A stretch of 64,000 nucleotides of DNA from Chloroflexota bacterium (GCA_023382055.1 JAMCQN010000013.1:85909-149908), one strand, 5' to 3'; shown: positions 8,619 through 18,081, counted from the stretch's first letter. Numbers and translations are program-made. The notes: generated by a model from the sequence alone, not told the origin.

Positions 8619-10645
8619 CGTTTGCGAACCTGCAATGTACCCAGGATTATGGCATCATCGTCAACACGATTGCTTGTGGACGTTACGGCAAGCCTCCGCC
8701 CTGATTCAGCGGGGTCGTAGACTCCGACGACGACCCGGTAGTCTCCGGTCGGCAATGCGGCGGGTATCACCATGGCATAAGCGTCCCGCACCGTCTCGCC
8801 CACAGCCCACGAGGACATGGGTGCCAGATCGCTCAATGGGAGTTTGTCGCGCTGGAATACCGTTTGCCCGCCGGAATCAAGCACATGCACGAATGCCTTG
8901 TAATTCGTCGTGAGTTTCTGCAGGGGCTTCCATTCCAGAACCGCATAAAACCAGTTGCCGGGCTGACCCTGCCGGCGCATCCAGTAGGCGGTTAACGCCA
9001 GATCACGTCCGAAGGTAGCGCTGGTTGCTGTGAAGGCCGGGCTGCTCAGCGGCATCTGTTGGATCTGGTATAGCGGCAGCCGGATCTGGCCGAAGTCGAC
9101 CTCTCCCATCTCATAACCATTGGCCCACAACGTCGACTCGACGAGCCGCTGCGGGTCAACTACTGCATCCTGCCACAGGAACAACCTGACGCGCCGCGGA
9201 GACATGGCATTCAGCACAGCGATCAGGTCGCGATCCGTATTCAACACGCCGTGCAGTCCTTCCGGCATGGCGAGAAACCTGGCCGCCTGCTCAGGATATG
9301 ACCTGTGCAGGTAATAACGCACGGCATAGTTATCGCGCGTCATGACCACAACGTCGCCGGGCGCCAGCGCTTCAACGACATGCCGGGTGGCCAGCCGTAC
9401 ATTATCGCGAGAGACTGCAGGATCGAAGTAATTGGCGTAAAGCGCCGGCAGCCACAGCGTCGCCAGCACCAGCGCCGCAGATGCCGGCAGCATAACGTCA
9501 GGTATGCTGGCTATGCGCTGCAATCGCAAGCCGGCCGGCGCTCCACCCAATCGGCGCGGGGCGCATCCAATGAACACGATCGCCAGCGGAACGACATAGA
9601 TCAGGTAGCGCGGATGGAAAACCGAACGATACGGATATACCACTCGAACCGCTACAGCCGCCGCGAATAGCGACCCTGCAATGAGCGCGCCGATGAAAAC
9701 CAGCGCCCGCCAACGGCGCGCAAATGCGTAAACCAGCACTGTTACCAGAACCACACCCAACAGGCCAATAGGCCACCAGGGGGCCGGTGCGAGCGCCAAC
9801 CCCCCATCGGCAAACGAAGTGGTCCACTCACCCAATCGTCCCATTACGGTATTCAGTGGGAAGACAAATCCATCATCATACGCAAAACCAGCCGACGCAT
9901 AAATCAGCCACGGAACCAGCGAAACCGCGCTGCACACTGCCGCAATGAACCACTTTGTGAACTGGCGACTGACGATGGCTAACCGAATCCGGAGCTGTCG
10001 CACGCCAATCGGGGTCGCCAGCAGCGCCGCCAGTACCGCCAGTCCTTGCGCAGGCAGAAGGAAGATCGCGTAATAGTGCAGATAGGTTGCGCCGGCCAGC
10101 AAAACGGCCGACGCCGCCAGAGAGCGAACCCTGGCAGGACGGCGCAGCCAGCGCCACAACCAGTAACAGGACGCCATACAGAATGCCGCAACCAGCGCAT
10201 ACATGCGGGTTTCCTGCCCGTACCACACTGCGAATGGGCAAATGGCATAGATAAGCCCGGCCAGCCAGGGCAGGCGAGACGCGCCGCCAGCCAACGCCCG
10301 GCTCAACGCGATTACCAGCGCCACGGTCACTCCATCCGCGCAGACCGACATAAAGCGCATGGCGAATTCCGAATCGCCGGCGAACACCAACCAGCCATGC
10401 AGAAGGGCATAGTACAGAAATGGGCTGCGATCGGCGGCTGTCACGCGCGCCATCTGATCGAACGGCAGTGTCGCCAGGCGCCACGACCACCCTTCATCAA
10501 ACCAGACGCTCTGGGTATCCAGGTGGAAGACGCGCAGCACGAACGTGAGCAACACGACCAATATGGCGACGCCCACCAACAAACCGTAACTGTTGAACGT
10601 GTTGCGCGACAGGGGGAATGCCATGGAGTGCTTACGGTCTGCCAT
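8615..10645 (-). CDS. GT39-type membrane glycosyltransferase
   Basis: A multi-pass membrane protein (676 residues from the ATG at 10645) with the GT-C motif SVWFDEGWSW near its N-terminus. It has about 10-12 membrane helices and a C-terminal beta-rich domain with AYWMRRQGQPGNW and FVHVLDSGG. The same outer-domain pattern recurs in the downstream gene and at 14990-17332. The frame also opens at a TTG at 10696 inside the end of radC; ATG 10645 is preferred because it begins a normal MADRKHSMAF leader. No strong ribosome site decides this. It is translationally coupled to the next gene by an ATGA overlap. Confidence 0.8.
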   Translation of the reverse strand: MADRKHSMAFPLSRNTFNSYGLLVGVAILVVLLTFVLRVFHLDTQSVWFDEGWSWRLATLPFDQMARVTAADRSPFLYYALLHGWLVFAGDSEFAMRFMSVCADGVTVALVIALSRALAGGASRLPWLAGLIYAICPFAVWYGQETRMYALVAAFCMASCYWLWRWLRRPARVRSLAASAVLLAGATYLHYYAIFLLPAQGLAVLAALLATPIGVRQLRIRLAIVSRQFTKWFIAAVCSAVSLVPWLIYASAGFAYDDGFVFPLNTVMGRLGEWTTSFADGGLALAPAPWWPIGLLGVVLVTVLVYAFARRWRALVFIGALIAGSLFAAAVAVRVVYPYRSVFHPRYLIYVVPLAIVFIGCAPRRLGGAPAGLRLQRIASIPDVMLPASAALVLATLWLPALYANYFDPAVSRDNVRLATRHVVEALAPGDVVVMTRDNYAVRYYLHRSYPEQAARFLAMPEGLHGVLNTDRDLIAVLNAMSPRRVRLFLWQDAVVDPQRLVESTLWANGYEMGEVDFGQIRLPLYQIQQMPLSSPAFTATSATFGRDLALTAYWMRRQGQPGNWFYAVLEWKPLQKLTTNYKAFVHVLDSGGQTVFQRDKLPLSDLAPMSSWAVGETVRDAYAMVIPAALPTGDYRVVVGVYDPAESGRRLAVTSTSNRVDDDAIILGTLQVRKR

Positions 10646-10685
10646 ACGTGATCTTATGCCCTGCGGTTGGGGTGTGTGAGTAGCT

Positions 10686-11432
10686 TCAACTGTCAAAGCC
10701 CAGCCCGCGCTCTTTAAGACTTACGTAGCGGTTTTGTGCGATCACGATATGGTCCAGCACATCGATATCCAGCAGTTTGCCCGCCTCAACCAGCGTGCGA
10801 GTCACTTTGACGTCATCCGCCGAAGGCGCCGGATCGCCCGAAGGATGATTGTGCGCCACAATGATGGACGCACAGTTAGCCCTGATTGCCGGTTTGAACA
10901 CCTCGGCGATGCGCATATTGGCGGTATTCAGGCTGCCTTTGTATATTTGCGACATTGACAGGACACGGTTGCGGGTATCGAGCAGCAGTGCGCGGACCTC
11001 CTCCTGCTCCAGGATGCCCATTTCCAGCATGAGCATCTGCGCAGCATCCGCGGGGGCCTTTATCTGAGTACGCTGCTGATCCGGCGCGCTCAATATCATG
11101 CGTTTGCCCAACTCCAGCGCCGCTTTGATCTCCACAGCCTTGACAGGCCCTATGCCGGCCACCCGCTGCAGATCGGCCAGGTCGGCGCGCGCCAGACCGC
11201 TCAGACCGTCGAACTGCTGCAGCAGCCGATCCGCCAGCGCAAGCGCGCCAATGCCGCGCGGGCCCATGCGGACGAGTATAGCCAGCAGTTCGCGCTGCGA
11301 CATACCCGCCGGCCCGACTGCCATGAATCTCTCGCGGGGGCGCTCGCCCTCGGGTATATCGCTGATCAAAGCGCGATATTCTGTATGCCGTTCGCAGCTT
11401 TCCGTGTCCGGAGCGGGGCCACTCTCACTCAT
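10686..11432 (-). CDS. radC: RadC/JAB-domain protein
   Basis: A 248-residue RadC-family protein. An N-terminal helix-hairpin-helix region (VAGIGPVKAVEIKAALELGK, about 91-110) is followed by the MPN+/JAMM domain, with Glu177 and HNHPSGDPAPSADD giving His194, His196 and Asp207. All zinc-site residues are present. The molecular role of RadC remains unsettled despite its DNA-repair name. It is the first gene of an operon that continues into glycosyltransferase genes. A -10-like TATACT lies about 45 nt upstream, overlapping the -10 of the divergent zinc-ribbon gene. Confidence 0.93.
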   Translation of the reverse strand: MSESGPAPDTESCERHTEYRALISDIPEGERPRERFMAVGPAGMSQRELLAILVRMGPRGIGALALADRLLQQFDGLSGLARADLADLQRVAGIGPVKAVEIKAALELGKRMILSAPDQQRTQIKAPADAAQMLMLEMGILEQEEVRALLLDTRNRVLSMSQIYKGSLNTANMRIAEVFKPAIRANCASIIVAHNHPSGDPAPSADDVKVTRTLVEAGKLLDIDVLDHIVIAQNRYVSLKERGLGFDS

Positions 11433-11477
11433 AGGTTCTACCTTTGTCAGACGCTGAATTCACCTTGATGTTCGTCC

Positions 11478-11485
11478 AGTATAAT
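11478..11485. promoter_or_regulatory. Overlapping divergent -10 elements (radC and zinc-ribbon gene)
   Basis: The 8 bp AGTATAAT reads TATAAT on the plus strand (11480-11485) and TATACT on the minus strand (11483-11478). On the plus strand the ATG of the zinc-ribbon gene follows after 8 nt with no ribosome site (leaderless candidate). On the minus strand the leader to radC would be about 40 nt. The two start sites probably compete for polymerase. Confidence 0.45.
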
Positions 11486-11493
11486 CGCGGCTG

Positions 11494-12288
11494 ATGGAGA
11501 ACATTAGCAACCTGATTGTCACCGCCGTTGCTGTGATCGGCGCGATAACGGCCGCCTTGATCGGCGGCTTAACCATTTGGACATTTCGCGATATCCGCTC
11601 GCGCTCGCGCGACGTACTGGTGCAGATCCTCGCTACCGTCATTGTCGGTGTGATACCCATCGCAGGCATCCTGGTTTATTTCATGTTGCGCCCGCGCGAA
11701 ACACTATCGGAAGGCTATGTGCGCGCGCTCGAAGAGGAATCACTCCTGGCAACCATCGAGCACCAGGAATTCTGCCCCTCGTGCGGCAGGCGCGTTGACG
11801 ACGACATGGTGTACTGCCCATCATGCCATACCACCCTGCGCAACTCGTGCCCGAATTGCCATCGCGCCGTACACCTGTCCTGGGATCTGTGCCCCTACTG
11901 CGGCGAAACACTGCAGCCTGAGACGCCTGTGATCAACAAACCGACACATCGCCGGGTACAGGCTGTGCCGGTGCAATCGAGCCCGTCACTGCCGCCTTCA
12001 TCTGCGCAGACCAATCCATCGCTTGTTTCCGGCGACGGCGAGAAAACCGTGGGCGCCGGATTCAGCGGAATGCTCGATAAAATCGGCGGCGCAATTGAGG
12101 GTTTGATGGATCGGATGAGTTCGCGCGGATCGAGTACGGTACAGCCGAATTACACGCAAAATACTGAACAGGCTGAGGAAAGCGCGCCGGTACCTCCCTA
12201 TTCGCGCCCCCGCCCGGCAGGCGATGAGAACAAGACAGCGACAGCGCCCATAAAGCCATTGATCAGCCGCGAGGAATCACTGGAGTAA
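11494..12288 (+). CDS. Membrane-anchored double zinc-ribbon protein
   Basis: 264 residues with two N-terminal membrane helices (about 8-30 and 43-65). A cytoplasmic-type double zinc ribbon has four CxxC knuckles: C94/C97, C108/C111, C119/C122 and C133/C136. The tail is long, Pro/Ser-rich and probably disordered. Such zinc ribbons are common in membrane-linked adaptor proteins of Gram-positive and Chloroflexi-like bacteria; the function is unknown. It stands alone, divergent from radC and convergent with pyk. TATAAT ends 8 nt before the ATG, so translation may begin on a leaderless mRNA. Confidence 0.75.
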   Translation: MENISNLIVTAVAVIGAITAALIGGLTIWTFRDIRSRSRDVLVQILATVIVGVIPIAGILVYFMLRPRETLSEGYVRALEEESLLATIEHQEFCPSCGRRVDDDMVYCPSCHTTLRNSCPNCHRAVHLSWDLCPYCGETLQPETPVINKPTHRRVQAVPVQSSPSLPPSSAQTNPSLVSGDGEKTVGAGFSGMLDKIGGAIEGLMDRMSSRGSSTVQPNYTQNTEQAEESAPVPPYSRPRPAGDENKTATAPIKPLISREESLE

Positions 12289-12392
12289 ACTCAACCGGAA
12301 TCACCCTGAGTAAGTCGCCGGAATTGCCTTCGACTTTTCGCTGCTCTCAACCCGGTCTCTGATTTAGTTGGCGAAATTTGTTACGAGAACCC

Positions 12393-12425
12393 AGACTCCC
12401 GGAATCTCGGAGATTCCGGGAGTCT
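12393..12425. repeat. REP-like hairpin repeat, copy 1
   Basis: Arms AGACTCCCGGAATCT (12393-12407) and its exact complement (12411-12425) form a 15-bp stem around CGG. The left flank GAGAACCC is shared, in inverted orientation, with the copy at 47587-47619, so the repeated unit is about 41 nt and asymmetric. It lies between the convergent zinc-ribbon and pyk genes, where it could also stop transcription. Confidence 0.8.
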
Positions 12426-12452
12426 ATGCGGAGTCTATGCGGAGTCTATGCG
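12420..12452. repeat. Three tandem copies of an 11-nt unit
   Basis: GAGTCTATGCG is repeated exactly three times (12420-12430, 12431-12441, 12442-12452). The first copy uses the end of the adjoining hairpin repeat, so the array probably grew by slippage from its edge. The rest of the 12289-12585 intergenic region shows no gene. Confidence 0.85.
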
Positions 12453-12585
12453 CGATCATCGACGACCGAATGGGATTCGCCAACAGAATCCGTCCTCGGG
12501 AACGCGCAGCGAATGTGCAAGCGATATATGGCAACTCACCCGGTGGTCGCGAACTGGTTCAGGCGCATGGACTGAACCTGTTTGT

Positions 12586-14031
12586 TTATAGCGTGTGGAC
12601 CTTGATCAGGTTGGTTTTACCTGATCCACCGCCCAAAGGCGCGCCTGCGGTAATGACGATGCGGTCGCCTGGTTGAGCATGGTTTTCGGCCAGCACAAAC
12701 TGTCTGGCTGCCTCAAACATGGCATCCACACTGTCGTAGTTCTGCATCACTACGGCGCGCACGTCCCACATGAATGCGGTGAACTGGTAGGTGCGCGCGC
12801 TGGACGTGATAACGATTACCGGCGTGGAAGGTCGATGGCGCGCCACCATCCGCGCGGTGAATCCTGAACGCGTCGTGCACACAATCACCTTTGCGCCGAT
12901 GAGCCGGGCAACCTCCACAGCCGCAGTCGTTATGGCCTCGGTGGTCGCATCTGGCGACGGGATGTTCGCATCGGCGAGATTCGCTGAACTCGCTGACACA
13001 AATGCGTCGGCGGAGCAGTCCCGCTCTGCCCGCGAGGCAATTCGCTCCAGGGCGCGCACCGACTCAACCGGGTAATCGCCCGTGGCGGTTTCGGCGCTCA
13101 ACATCACGGCATCCGTCCCATCCAGGACGGCATTCGCTACGTCGCTCGCCTCGGCGCGTGTCGGCTGGGGCGCATGGATCATGCTCTGCAGCATCTGGGT
13201 GGCCGTAATCACCGGCACACCCGCGCGCAGACAACTGTGGATAATTTTCTTCTGGTAAAAGGGCACTTCTTCGGCGGGCGCTTCGACGCCGAGGTCGCCG
13301 CGCGCCACCATAATAATGTCCACTTCGCGCAGTATGTTGGCCAGATCGTCAACCGCCTCGGGCTTCTCGATCTTGGCAACCACAAGCTGATCGCCATTCA
13401 GGTCTTTCAGGATCGAGCGCAACGCGCGGATATCCGCCGCACTGCGGACGAACGAGAGCGCCACGGCATCCACCTTCTGCGAAACGGCGAACTGCAGGTC
13501 GGCGCGGTCTTTATCGGTGATCGAAGCAACCGCAAGGCGCGCTCCCGGGATAGCCACACCCTTATGCGACAGGAGTGTTCCGCCGGTTACGACCCGGCAC
13601 AGGACAGAACCATTGTCGGGCGCGCTGATGACCACAAGCTCAATCGAGCCATCGTCAATCAAGACGCGCCGGCCGGCTGCTGCGGCAGCAATCAGGTCTT
13701 CGTGGGGCAGTGGGACGATGGTGAACTCATACGAACTGATAAATGCGCTCCGTGATGACAACGTGACCGCGCGGTCACGCGCCAGTTTTACTCCCTCAGC
13801 AGGTACATCCCCGACGCGAAATTTCGGGCCCTGCAGATCGCCCAGAACCGACACCAGTCGGTTTTCCTCCCTGGAGATGCGCCGCACCATCTCGATGCGG
13901 CGGGCATGATCGTCATGCGTTCCGTGTGAGAAATTCACCCGCGCCACATCCATACCGGCGCGGATCATCTCACGTAGCACGGGCTCTGGATCAGTTGCCG
14001 GGCCGAGTGTGCAGACTATTTTTGTGCGCAT
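12586..14031 (-). CDS. pyk: Pyruvate kinase
   Basis: Converts phosphoenolpyruvate and ADP to pyruvate and ATP, the last step of glycolysis. The 481-residue protein starts MRTKIVCTLGPATDPEP and shows VNFSHGTHDDHARR, the catalytic-lysine region VVAKIEKPEAVDDL, MVARGDLGVEAP, PVITATQML and MLSAETATGDYPVESV. The C-terminal allosteric domain is present and there is no extra PEP-utiliser domain. The ATG at 14031-14029 overlaps the TAA of the upstream degV gene (TAATG), which implies translational coupling and rules out the longer upstream reading. It converges on the zinc-ribbon gene. Confidence 0.97.
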   Translation of the reverse strand: MRTKIVCTLGPATDPEPVLREMIRAGMDVARVNFSHGTHDDHARRIEMVRRISREENRLVSVLGDLQGPKFRVGDVPAEGVKLARDRAVTLSSRSAFISSYEFTIVPLPHEDLIAAAAAGRRVLIDDGSIELVVISAPDNGSVLCRVVTGGTLLSHKGVAIPGARLAVASITDKDRADLQFAVSQKVDAVALSFVRSAADIRALRSILKDLNGDQLVVAKIEKPEAVDDLANILREVDIIMVARGDLGVEAPAEEVPFYQKKIIHSCLRAGVPVITATQMLQSMIHAPQPTRAEASDVANAVLDGTDAVMLSAETATGDYPVESVRALERIASRAERDCSADAFVSASSANLADANIPSPDATTEAITTAAVEVARLIGAKVIVCTTRSGFTARMVARHRPSTPVIVITSSARTYQFTAFMWDVRAVVMQNYDSVDAMFEAARQFVLAENHAQPGDRIVITAGAPLGGGSGKTNLIKVHTL

Positions 14032-14861
14032 TAAACAATATATGCCAGACCGACCGCGCCCGGCCCCGAATGCGTGGCAACCACGGGTCCCGCCTCGATA
14101 ATGACTGGCTCCTTTAGTTTTAACTGTTGGCTGCATGCTACCATCAGACCCTCGGCAGCGGATGGCGCGTTGGCATGCATAAAGGCGACCTGACGCTCAG
14201 AAGCGCCCCCCAGGTCCTGCACAGCGATCTCTTTCAGGCGGGTGACCGCTTTAGCCATGGTGCGCACGCGTTCCACAGGCTCCAGATGACCGCCCTTAAC
14301 CGCGATGATCGGCTTAAACTGGAGCATGCCGCCCAGGAAAGCCTGCGCGGCGCCAATGCGTCCGCCTCTGCGCAGGTTTTCCAGCGTTTCCACGACGAAG
14401 ATCAGGCGGGTGCGCGGGACCAGCGACTCGATCTCGGTCTTGATCTGGGGGGCAGTCGCGCCCTGTTGGGCCATGGCGGCAGCCGTGATGACCAGCAGGG
14501 CTAAACCGGCATTCACATTGCGGCTGTCGATGATGGTAATATCGCCGCCGGCCATGTCGCGCGCCGCTTCCGCCGATGCGATCGTTCCGCTGAGGTCGCG
14601 CGACACATGGATCGAGACAATCGGCTCGCCCTTGAGCGTCTGATAAATATGGGCAAAATCACCAACAGAAGGTTGGGAGGTGGACGGGAAGTTCGGGTTC
14701 GTCTTCAGCATGGTGTAAAACTGCCCGTTGTCGATCGTGACGCCGTCCTGATAGGTTTTCTTGCCAAACCGGACGTATAGTCTTGCCACCGCTGCCAGGC
14801 CAAATTGCTCCACTTGCTGCTTTGACAGATCGCAGGTCGAATCCGTGACGATTTTCACCAT
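14031..14861 (-). CDS. DegV-family fatty-acid-binding protein
   Basis: 276 residues, the usual DegV length. Landmarks are MVKIVTDSTCDLS at the start, the lipid-carboxylate-binding FPSTSQPSVGDF, HVSRDLSGTIASA, VETLENLRRGGRIG and the C-terminal THSGPGAVGLAYIV. DegV (FakB-like) proteins hold a fatty acid for phosphorylation by FakA; no fakA is in this window. AAGGAAGG lies just before the ATG, and a TACAAT is at 14888-14883 on the minus strand. It is first in a two-gene operon with pyk. Confidence 0.93.
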   Translation of the reverse strand: MVKIVTDSTCDLSKQQVEQFGLAAVARLYVRFGKKTYQDGVTIDNGQFYTMLKTNPNFPSTSQPSVGDFAHIYQTLKGEPIVSIHVSRDLSGTIASAEAARDMAGGDITIIDSRNVNAGLALLVITAAAMAQQGATAPQIKTEIESLVPRTRLIFVVETLENLRRGGRIGAAQAFLGGMLQFKPIIAVKGGHLEPVERVRTMAKAVTRLKEIAVQDLGGASERQVAFMHANAPSAAEGLMVACSQQLKLKEPVIIEAGPVVATHSGPGAVGLAYIV

Positions 14862-14989
14862 GTTGGCGCCTTCCTTGGTCGTATTGTAGTGTGATTACAT
14901 GAACTGACGATCCGGCGCCTGCCAACGGGCCATTTCGATCGACATGAGCCGCTTCGGTCACATCGTATATGATACGTGAGCGATTGCCA

Positions 14990-17332
14990 ATGAAAGCCAA
15001 CTCCAAGCCAGCTAGCTCATCCGCGCACCCGGCACTCTATGCCATATTGATCCTGTTCATCGTCAGCGGATTGATCTATAGCGTGAGCACGCCCTTCCTC
15101 AATGTTTCCGACGAGGTGCGTCACTACGCCATGGTCGAACAACTGGCGCAGGGCAAAGGTCTGCCGGTGCAGAACCCGGCGCAGCACGGTTTCTATGAGC
15201 AGGAAGGCAGTCAACCGCCCCTCTACTACGCCATGATGGCACTGGTCGCGCTGCCTTTCGACCGCAGCGACTTCATGCAGTTGGCGCAGTTCAACCCGCA
15301 TGCCCGCCTGGGCAGAGCGGACGCCACCAACAACTTCAACCAACTGATCCACACCGATGCCGAGAAATTTCCGTGGCATGGCACGGCGCTTGTCGTACAG
15401 CTAATCCGGTTCATCGGCATCGCAATGGGCGCTCTGACGGTGTGGTGCACTTACCTGCTTGCCAGAACGCTGCTGCCTGTCGCCGACGATCAGGCGGCAC
15501 AACGTGTGATCACACTGGCGCCGCTCGCTGCGGCTGCACTGACGGCGTTCAACCCCATGTTTGTGTTCATCAGCGCCTCGGTCAACAACGATACGTTGGC
15601 CGCGTTATTGTCGTCGCTGGGTCTGTTGCTGGGAGCGCGTATCGTGAGAACCGGTCTGACCTGGCGCCGTGCAGCCGTGCTGGGCATTGTTCTGGGCTGC
15701 GCCGCAATCACCAAATCATCGGCGCTGGCGCTCGTGGTTATCGTGCCAGTCGCCATTCTCGCTGCTGAGTGGGTCAGGCGACGCGGTGAATCCGCGCGTG
15801 CTATTGTGCGAGACAGTATTCTGCGCATTCTACCGGCGCTGGCGCTGATAGCCATCATCGCCGGCTGGTGGTACGTTCGCAATGCGTCTTTGTACAACGG
15901 CGATTTCACCGGCACGACCATGATGGCGACTATTGCAGGGCCGCGCGACAGCCTGCCCACCCCGCTGGAGCTTCTCGGCGAATGGGATGGTTTCCGGAAA
16001 GCCTACCTCGGCCTGTTTGGCGCCGTTAATATTCCGATGGCGGATTGGATCTACAGCCTGTTCGACGGTCTGTTGATCCTGGCAGGCATCGGGTTGCTGC
16101 TGGTCGCGCGCGACTGGCTGATCGGTAAACGCGACAAAGTTCAAGCCATCGCCGTGTTGATGTGTTTCGGCACGTTTGTGGTCGAGTTTGCAGCCTTGAT
16201 CCGTTGGACCTCGATCACGCTGGCCAGCCAGGGCCGCCTGCTTTTCCCGGTTATTGCGGTTATCTCCACCTTTGTAGCGTGGGGTCTGTGCCGTCTGGCC
16301 GGCATCACCATTGCACGAGGAGCTAACGCCAGATTGCGACAGATAGCAACCAGCGCAACCCATGCGGCAGTCGCTCTGGTGTGCGCCGGTTTTGGCGCAC
16401 TCACCCTGGCGAGTCCATTCCTCTATATACGGCCAGCGTATGCTCTGCCTCCGGTTCTGCACAGCGAAGCCCTGGTACCGGCCGATATCACCCGCACTGA
16501 ACTGCGCTTCGCGGACAGTATCCGTTGGATCGGCTACCGCGTCGAGACGCCGCGCATACAACCTGGGGGTGAATTCGACGTGACGCTGTACTGGCAAGGC
16601 CTGAAGCCGATGAACACGAACTACAGCGCCTTCATCCGCCTGTACGGTCGCAGCGATGCTCAGGTATTCCTGCTCGACACGTATCCCGGTGGCGGGATGT
16701 GGCAAACCACACGCTGGCAGCCGGGTGATATCGTCGTGGACCGCTACCGCCTGCGCGTGCCGGCAACACTCACGAACACGAGCCTGATGCCGACGGCGCT
16801 ATGGCTGGACGCAGGCTATTGGAACCTGGACACGAAACAATTCCTGCCAACCTACGATGGCGCCGGGAATCCTTCAGGCCGTCAGCGTTACGAGGCAGGC
16901 GCGATGGCACAGCGGCCCGGCGGCGCCGCGCCGACCGAGCCGCCTGGTCCGCACCTCAGCAACGCCATTCCAGCGGTCACGGACATGGCCCAGCAAGACG
17001 GAAAACTCATGGTCACGTTGACCTGGCGCGTCACCGCCGGCTTCAACGAAGACTACACGGTCTTCATGCACCTGTTCGATGCCAGAGGCGTGAAAGTGGC
17101 GCAGGCAGACGGGCGCGCGAAAAACGGGAACTTCTCAACGCGCTGGTGGCTGGCGGGTGACGTCGTGACGGATACCCACACCTTTGAGTTGCCAAAGGGT
17201 TTGCCGGCCGGCGCATACACCATCAAATTCGGCCTGTACCGCCCAGGCGATGGCGCGCGCATGCCCGCCTTTGACGCGCAGAGACAGCCGATCAATGACG
17301 CCGCGATAACTCAGCCAGTTACAATCAAATAA
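14990..17332 (+). CDS. GT39-type membrane glycosyltransferase with outer beta domains
   Basis: About 780 residues. The acidic pair occurs in FLNVSDEVRHYAM, followed by about ten membrane helices to roughly residue 480 and two soluble beta-rich modules (VTLYWQGLKPMNTNYSAFIR; VTLTWRVTAGFNEDYTVFMH) near-identical in plan to those in the 5694-8618 protein. It probably transfers a sugar from a polyprenyl carrier outside the membrane. ATG 14990 is preferred over ATG 14969 because GTGAG lies at a usable distance. The stop is 2 bp before rlmB. Confidence 0.82.
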   Translation: MKANSKPASSSAHPALYAILILFIVSGLIYSVSTPFLNVSDEVRHYAMVEQLAQGKGLPVQNPAQHGFYEQEGSQPPLYYAMMALVALPFDRSDFMQLAQFNPHARLGRADATNNFNQLIHTDAEKFPWHGTALVVQLIRFIGIAMGALTVWCTYLLARTLLPVADDQAAQRVITLAPLAAAALTAFNPMFVFISASVNNDTLAALLSSLGLLLGARIVRTGLTWRRAAVLGIVLGCAAITKSSALALVVIVPVAILAAEWVRRRGESARAIVRDSILRILPALALIAIIAGWWYVRNASLYNGDFTGTTMMATIAGPRDSLPTPLELLGEWDGFRKAYLGLFGAVNIPMADWIYSLFDGLLILAGIGLLLVARDWLIGKRDKVQAIAVLMCFGTFVVEFAALIRWTSITLASQGRLLFPVIAVISTFVAWGLCRLAGITIARGANARLRQIATSATHAAVALVCAGFGALTLASPFLYIRPAYALPPVLHSEALVPADITRTELRFADSIRWIGYRVETPRIQPGGEFDVTLYWQGLKPMNTNYSAFIRLYGRSDAQVFLLDTYPGGGMWQTTRWQPGDIVVDRYRLRVPATLTNTSLMPTALWLDAGYWNLDTKQFLPTYDGAGNPSGRQRYEAGAMAQRPGGAAPTEPPGPHLSNAIPAVTDMAQQDGKLMVTLTWRVTAGFNEDYTVFMHLFDARGVKVAQADGRAKNGNFSTRWWLAGDVVTDTHTFELPKGLPAGAYTIKFGLYRPGDGARMPAFDAQRQPINDAAITQPVTIK

Positions 17333-17334
17333 GC

Positions 17335-18072
17335 ATGGAACGACTATACGGGCGGCATGCCGTCCATGAATGCCTGCGCGCAGGGCGGCGGGCAGCGCAT
17401 CGGCTGCTCATCGCCGAAGGCGCACGCCAGTCTCCCACCCTGCGCGATATCGTGACGCTGGCAGAGGGCCGGCGTGTGCGTATCGAAACCGTGCAGAGAC
17501 AGATTCTGGACGCGATCTCCGATCATACGCATGGCGTCGCGCTGGAAGCGGCGGACTACCCATATGCCTCAATCGAGGCTATTCTGCAACTGGCTCGAGA
17601 GCGCAGCGAACCGCCGTTTATCCTGGTTCTGGATACCCTGCAGGATCCACAGAACTTCGGGAACCTGATTCGCACGGCGGATGCAGTCGGCGCGCATGGA
17701 ATCATCATCGCCGAGCGCCGCAGCGTCGCGGTGACGCCGGCCGTCGCCAGCGCTTCGTCAGGCGCCGTCGAACATCTGCTGATCGCGCGCGTGGTCAACC
17801 TAGCGCGCGCGCTGGATGAGCTAAAACAAAAGGATGTCTGGATTTCCGCTTTGCAGGATGAACCGCGCGCACAGGATATCTATCAAGCAGACCTGCATGG
17901 CGCGCTGGCGCTCGTCGTGGGCAATGAAGGCGACGGGGTCAGCCGCCTGCTGCGCGATAAGTCGGACTTCCTGCTCAAGCTGCCGATGCGCGGTCATATT
18001 GAGTCATTGAACGCATCAGTCGCCGGCGCCGTGGCGCTGTATGAGGCGCTGCGGCAACGCTCACGGATATAA
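17335..18072 (+). CDS. rlmB: 23S rRNA (guanosine-2'-O)-methyltransferase, TrmH/RlmB family
   Basis: 245 residues. An N-terminal L30e-like substrate-binding domain (ERLYGRHAVHECLRAGRR, to about residue 75) precedes the SPOUT methyltransferase domain, with motif 1 DPQNFGNLIRTADAVGA, motif 2 LVVGNEGDGVS and motif 3 LPMRGHIESLNASVA. RlmB methylates the ribose of G2251 in E. coli 23S rRNA. A TACAAT ends 9 nt before the ATG with no ribosome site between. The stop codon lies inside the putative -10 of argS. Confidence 0.92.
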   Translation: MERLYGRHAVHECLRAGRRAAHRLLIAEGARQSPTLRDIVTLAEGRRVRIETVQRQILDAISDHTHGVALEAADYPYASIEAILQLARERSEPPFILVLDTLQDPQNFGNLIRTADAVGAHGIIIAERRSVAVTPAVASASSGAVEHLLIARVVNLARALDELKQKDVWISALQDEPRAQDIYQADLHGALALVVGNEGDGVSRLLRDKSDFLLKLPMRGHIESLNASVAGAVALYEALRQRSRI

Positions 18073-18073
18073 T
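18068..18073 (+). promoter_or_regulatory. -10 element placed for a leaderless argS mRNA
   Basis: TATAAT occupies 18068-18073, overlapping the rlmB stop codon, with 8 nt to the argS ATG at 18082 and no Shine-Dalgarno between. argS can also be read through from rlmB. Confidence 0.4.
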
Positions 18074-18081
18074 CCACAGCT

